Shown in pieces: positions 62,225-64,000 of a DNA stretch of 64,000 nucleotides. A program made the position numbers and the translations under genes. Under the pieces are notes generated by a model. The model did no database searches. It was not told the DNA's origin and saw nothing but the letters and a program-made list of their open reading frames with translations. The DNA is from Microbacterium sulfonylureivorans (lineage in GTDB: Bacteria; Actinomycetota; Actinomycetes; Actinomycetales; Microbacteriaceae), in NCBI RefSeq assembly GCF_003999995.1, contig NZ_RJAD01000002.1, forward strand, positions 744,001 through 808,000. Reading direction: 5' to 3'. Positions within the stretch are counted from its first letter, which is position 1. Every line of letters starts with the position of its first letter.

Positions 62225-63031
62225 TCAGCGGCCGAACTCAGGAGCCCAGTCATCGCCGTCGGGGGTCCATTCGGCAGTGGCCGCGGCATCCGCCCCTCGC
62301 GCCGCCGGCTCGCGCCGCCGCCAGGCTGCACCCTCGGGCCAGCTCGCGGCGAACGTCGACGCGACCTTGAACACGCGCCGTGACAGGCCGCTGACGGTCT
62401 GCAGCGGCCGCGCCGACACCGGCATGCGCAGCTGCGGGTCGTAGCGAACACCGTCGGCCGGGCGAAGCCGGATCGTCAGGTCGAGATCGTCGTGGATGGC
62501 GGCGTTGTCGCGCGCGACGCGATCGCGCACGCGCTCCCAGACGGGAGTGCGCATCGCGAAGTTCGAGCCGAAGACGAGAGGGATGCCGAGCCACTTGCGG
62601 ATCCAGTAGTGCCCGCCGCCGATGTACCAGTGCTCGCCCAGATAGTTCGTGAGGGGGCTGCCGCCGTAGAACTCCGCGCCGCCCGTCAGCACGCCGAGCC
62701 CCGGATCTGCCACGAAGGCACGCACGAGACGGGCGATCCAATCGGGATGCGGCCTCGAGTCGGCGTCGAGCCTCGCGATGATGTCGGTGTCGGCCATGGC
62801 CTCGTCGTACCCCCGCGCGGCGGCCGGCCAGATGCCCACGCTCGGCTCGGCGACCACCACGGCGCCGTAGCGCGCGGCGGTCTCGGCCGAGCCATCGCTG
62901 CTGCCGTTGTCGACGACGATCACACGGTCGGCCGGATGGGTCTGAGCCGCGAGCGCGGCGAGGCAGTCGTCGAGGAAACCGGCGTCGTCGCGGCACGGAA
63001 TGACGACCGTGACGCGAGGGACGAGGGGCAC
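62225..63031 (-). CDS. Family 2 glycosyltransferase
   Basis: A 268-residue GT-A enzyme with RVTVVIPCRDDAGFLDDCL at the N-terminus, VIVVDNGSSDGS, IIARLDADSRPHPDWI (the DXD motif) and a later IHDDLDLTIRL. No membrane helix is evident, so the acceptor may be cytosolic or membrane bound; it is unknown. GTG 63031 lies 6 bases after TAGGGT, which favours it over the GTG at 63037 that touches the hexamer. Confidence 0.87.
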   Translation of the reverse strand: MPLVPRVTVVIPCRDDAGFLDDCLAALAAQTHPADRVIVVDNGSSDGSAETAARYGAVVVAEPSVGIWPAAARGYDEAMADTDIIARLDADSRPHPDWIARLVRAFVADPGLGVLTGGAEFYGGSPLTNYLGEHWYIGGGHYWIRKWLGIPLVFGSNFAMRTPVWERVRDRVARDNAAIHDDLDLTIRLRPADGVRYDPQLRMPVSARPLQTVSGLSRRVFKVASTFAASWPEGAAWRRREPAARGADAAATAEWTPDGDDWAPEFGR

Positions 63032-63037
63032 ACGCAC

Positions 63038-63043
63038 ACCCTA
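63038..63043 (-). promoter_or_regulatory. -10 element TAGGGT of the glycosyltransferase gene
   Basis: On the minus strand TAGGGT ends 6 bases before GTG 63031. Confidence 0.5.
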
Positions 63044-63122
63044 CTCTCGCCCGGCGACCTCGCCCGACGCGTCGGCAGGGTTTCGAGAAAGTCGTTGCCA
63101 TTCCGAAGCGTTCGTAGTACTT

Positions 63123-64000
63123 TTGTTCACATCAGGGAGTGCCCGCCCGCGAAACTCATGGCGATCCATCGCGATCGCTCGCGGTGAAAGGCGCACGACC
63201 ATCGAAGCTATCGACGATCCGTTGGCGGGTCTCGCCGACGCGTTGACCTCGGTGGCGGCTGCCTGGCGCACCGCGGTCGGCGGAGACCGCGTGGCCGTCG
63301 ACGGCCTGGATCACGCCGAACTCGTCGCCCTCAACAGCACGATCGGCGCCCTGCGCCGGCGCGTCGAGGCCGTGCATGCGCGCGTCGCCTCCGAGATCGC
63401 GCGGCAGTCGCGACCCGAGCTCGGCGCCGACGGACTCGCGAAGAAGAACGGCTACCGCAGCCCCGCCATCCTGATCGCCGCGACCACCGGCACAACCGTC
63501 GGCGACGCCGCGCGGCTCGTGACGGTAGGCGAGGCCACGGCTCCTCGGCGAATGTTCAGTGGCGCGGATGCCCCCGCCCGCCACCCGCACGTCGCCGCGG
63601 CCCTCTCGGCCGGGCGTATCGGCATGCCGGGCGCGTCGGCGATCATCGCGATGCTCGACCGGGTGGCGCTGCGGGCCGACGCGACGGCGGTCGACGATGC
63701 CGAGCAGCTGCTGGCCGGTCGGGCGGCAGGGCTCACGCTCGACCAGCTCGGCAAGATGATCGCGCGCGTCGAGGCCCACCTCGATCCCGACGGGCTCGAG
63801 CCGCAGGAGCACGAACTCCGTCGCGAGCGCAGCATGGTCATGTTCGAGCGGGGCGGCATGATGCACCTCAACGCCAAGCTCGATCCCGAGTCGGCCGCGC
63901 CCGTGAGGGCCGCGATCGAGGCGATCGTGACGGCCGAGTTCCGCAACGAGGGGTCTGCGGCGAGCGCCGGCGGTGGTGCGGACGCCGGTGCCGGTGCCGG
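63123..64000 (+). CDS. DUF222 protein (13E12 type, usually with C-terminal HNH endonuclease), partial
   Basis: The open frame runs off the right edge. It encodes DALTSVAAAWRTAVGGDRVAV, LVALNSTIGALRRRVEAVHARVASEIARQS and LTLDQLGKMIARVEAHLDPDGLEP, the DUF222 domain that usually precedes an HNH nuclease in actinobacteria; the nuclease part is outside the window. Start is uncertain: TTG 63123 is in frame but lacks a ribosome site, GAAAGG at 63186 has no standard start at proper distance, and TTG 63222 is a third option. These genes are multicopy and often mobile. The region just past 63935 is Gly/Ala-rich. Confidence 0.8.
   Translation, partial: MFTSGSARPRNSWRSIAIARGERRTTIEAIDDPLAGLADALTSVAAAWRTAVGGDRVAVDGLDHAELVALNSTIGALRRRVEAVHARVASEIARQSRPELGADGLAKKNGYRSPAILIAATTGTTVGDAARLVTVGEATAPRRMFSGADAPARHPHVAAALSAGRIGMPGASAIIAMLDRVALRADATAVDDAEQLLAGRAAGLTLDQLGKMIARVEAHLDPDGLEPQEHELRRERSMVMFERGGMMHLNAKLDPESAAPVRAAIEAIVTAEFRNEGSAASAGGGADAGAGA

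Overview
The window is a high-GC (roughly 70%) actinobacterial chromosome segment. Gene content and order point to the family Microbacteriaceae, most likely a Microbacterium-like organism; that placement is inference from gene families, not from a search. Supporting signs are the dcw cell-wall cluster with MraZ boxes, a PknL/Rv2175c/class II DAHP synthase neighbourhood with the same order as in mycobacteria, a GarA-FtsR-MerR block, DUF3040 and DUF222 proteins, many GTG starts and many apparently leaderless genes.

Layout. 1-8180 (minus strand): division and murein operon mraZ-rsmH-ftsL-ftsI-murF-mraY-murD-ftsW (ftsW runs off the left edge), tightly overlapping, with murE absent between ftsI and murF. 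8310-16644: DUF3040 protein, polyprenyl diphosphate synthase, Rv2175c-like DNA-binding protein, LysM protein with a transglycosylase-like C-terminus, PknL-like PASTA kinase, then the minus-strand set glucokinase-PlsC-DAHP synthase. 16795-25092: acyl-CoA synthetase, peptide deformylase, a MinD-like ATPase with a long acidic N-terminus, pyruvate carboxylase and a solitary ParA. 25099-28768: Lrp regulator divergent from a PLP sulfur-amino-acid lyase, then garA-ftsR-merR. 28939-32163: a small Cys-containing protein, a Cys/Met-rich copper-storage-like protein, CopC and lipoamide dehydrogenase. 32308-41803: thioesterase, CYTH protein, alpha-glucan phosphorylase, a secreted family-11 rhamnogalacturonan lyase, an amidotransferase, NAD(P)HX epimerase and a YihY membrane protein.

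41876-60575 is the most distinctive part: two tandem type IV pilus loci on the minus strand with the same gene order (pilA-V-W-X-D-M-N-O-T-C), separated by a single plus-strand assembly ATPase (pilB). The second locus keeps only a 78-residue remnant of its prepilin peptidase. Both loci encode a GspK/PilX-like protein fused to a glycine-rich, beta-helix-like body. 60977-64000 holds a DUF1905 protein, a membrane protein, an SRPBCC protein, a glycosyltransferase and the start of a DUF222/HNH-type gene.

Two genome-scale signals stand out. The 7-mer GGATGCC/GGCATCC occurs about 78 times by my eye count, against about 15 expected from base composition. It is nearly balanced between strands, cuts against codon preference and sits as inverted pairs in terminator-like hairpins; together with the pilus loci this resembles a DNA-uptake word. 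Second, at least a dozen genes have a TANNNT -10 hexamer ending 6-7 bases before the start codon, with no room for a leader.
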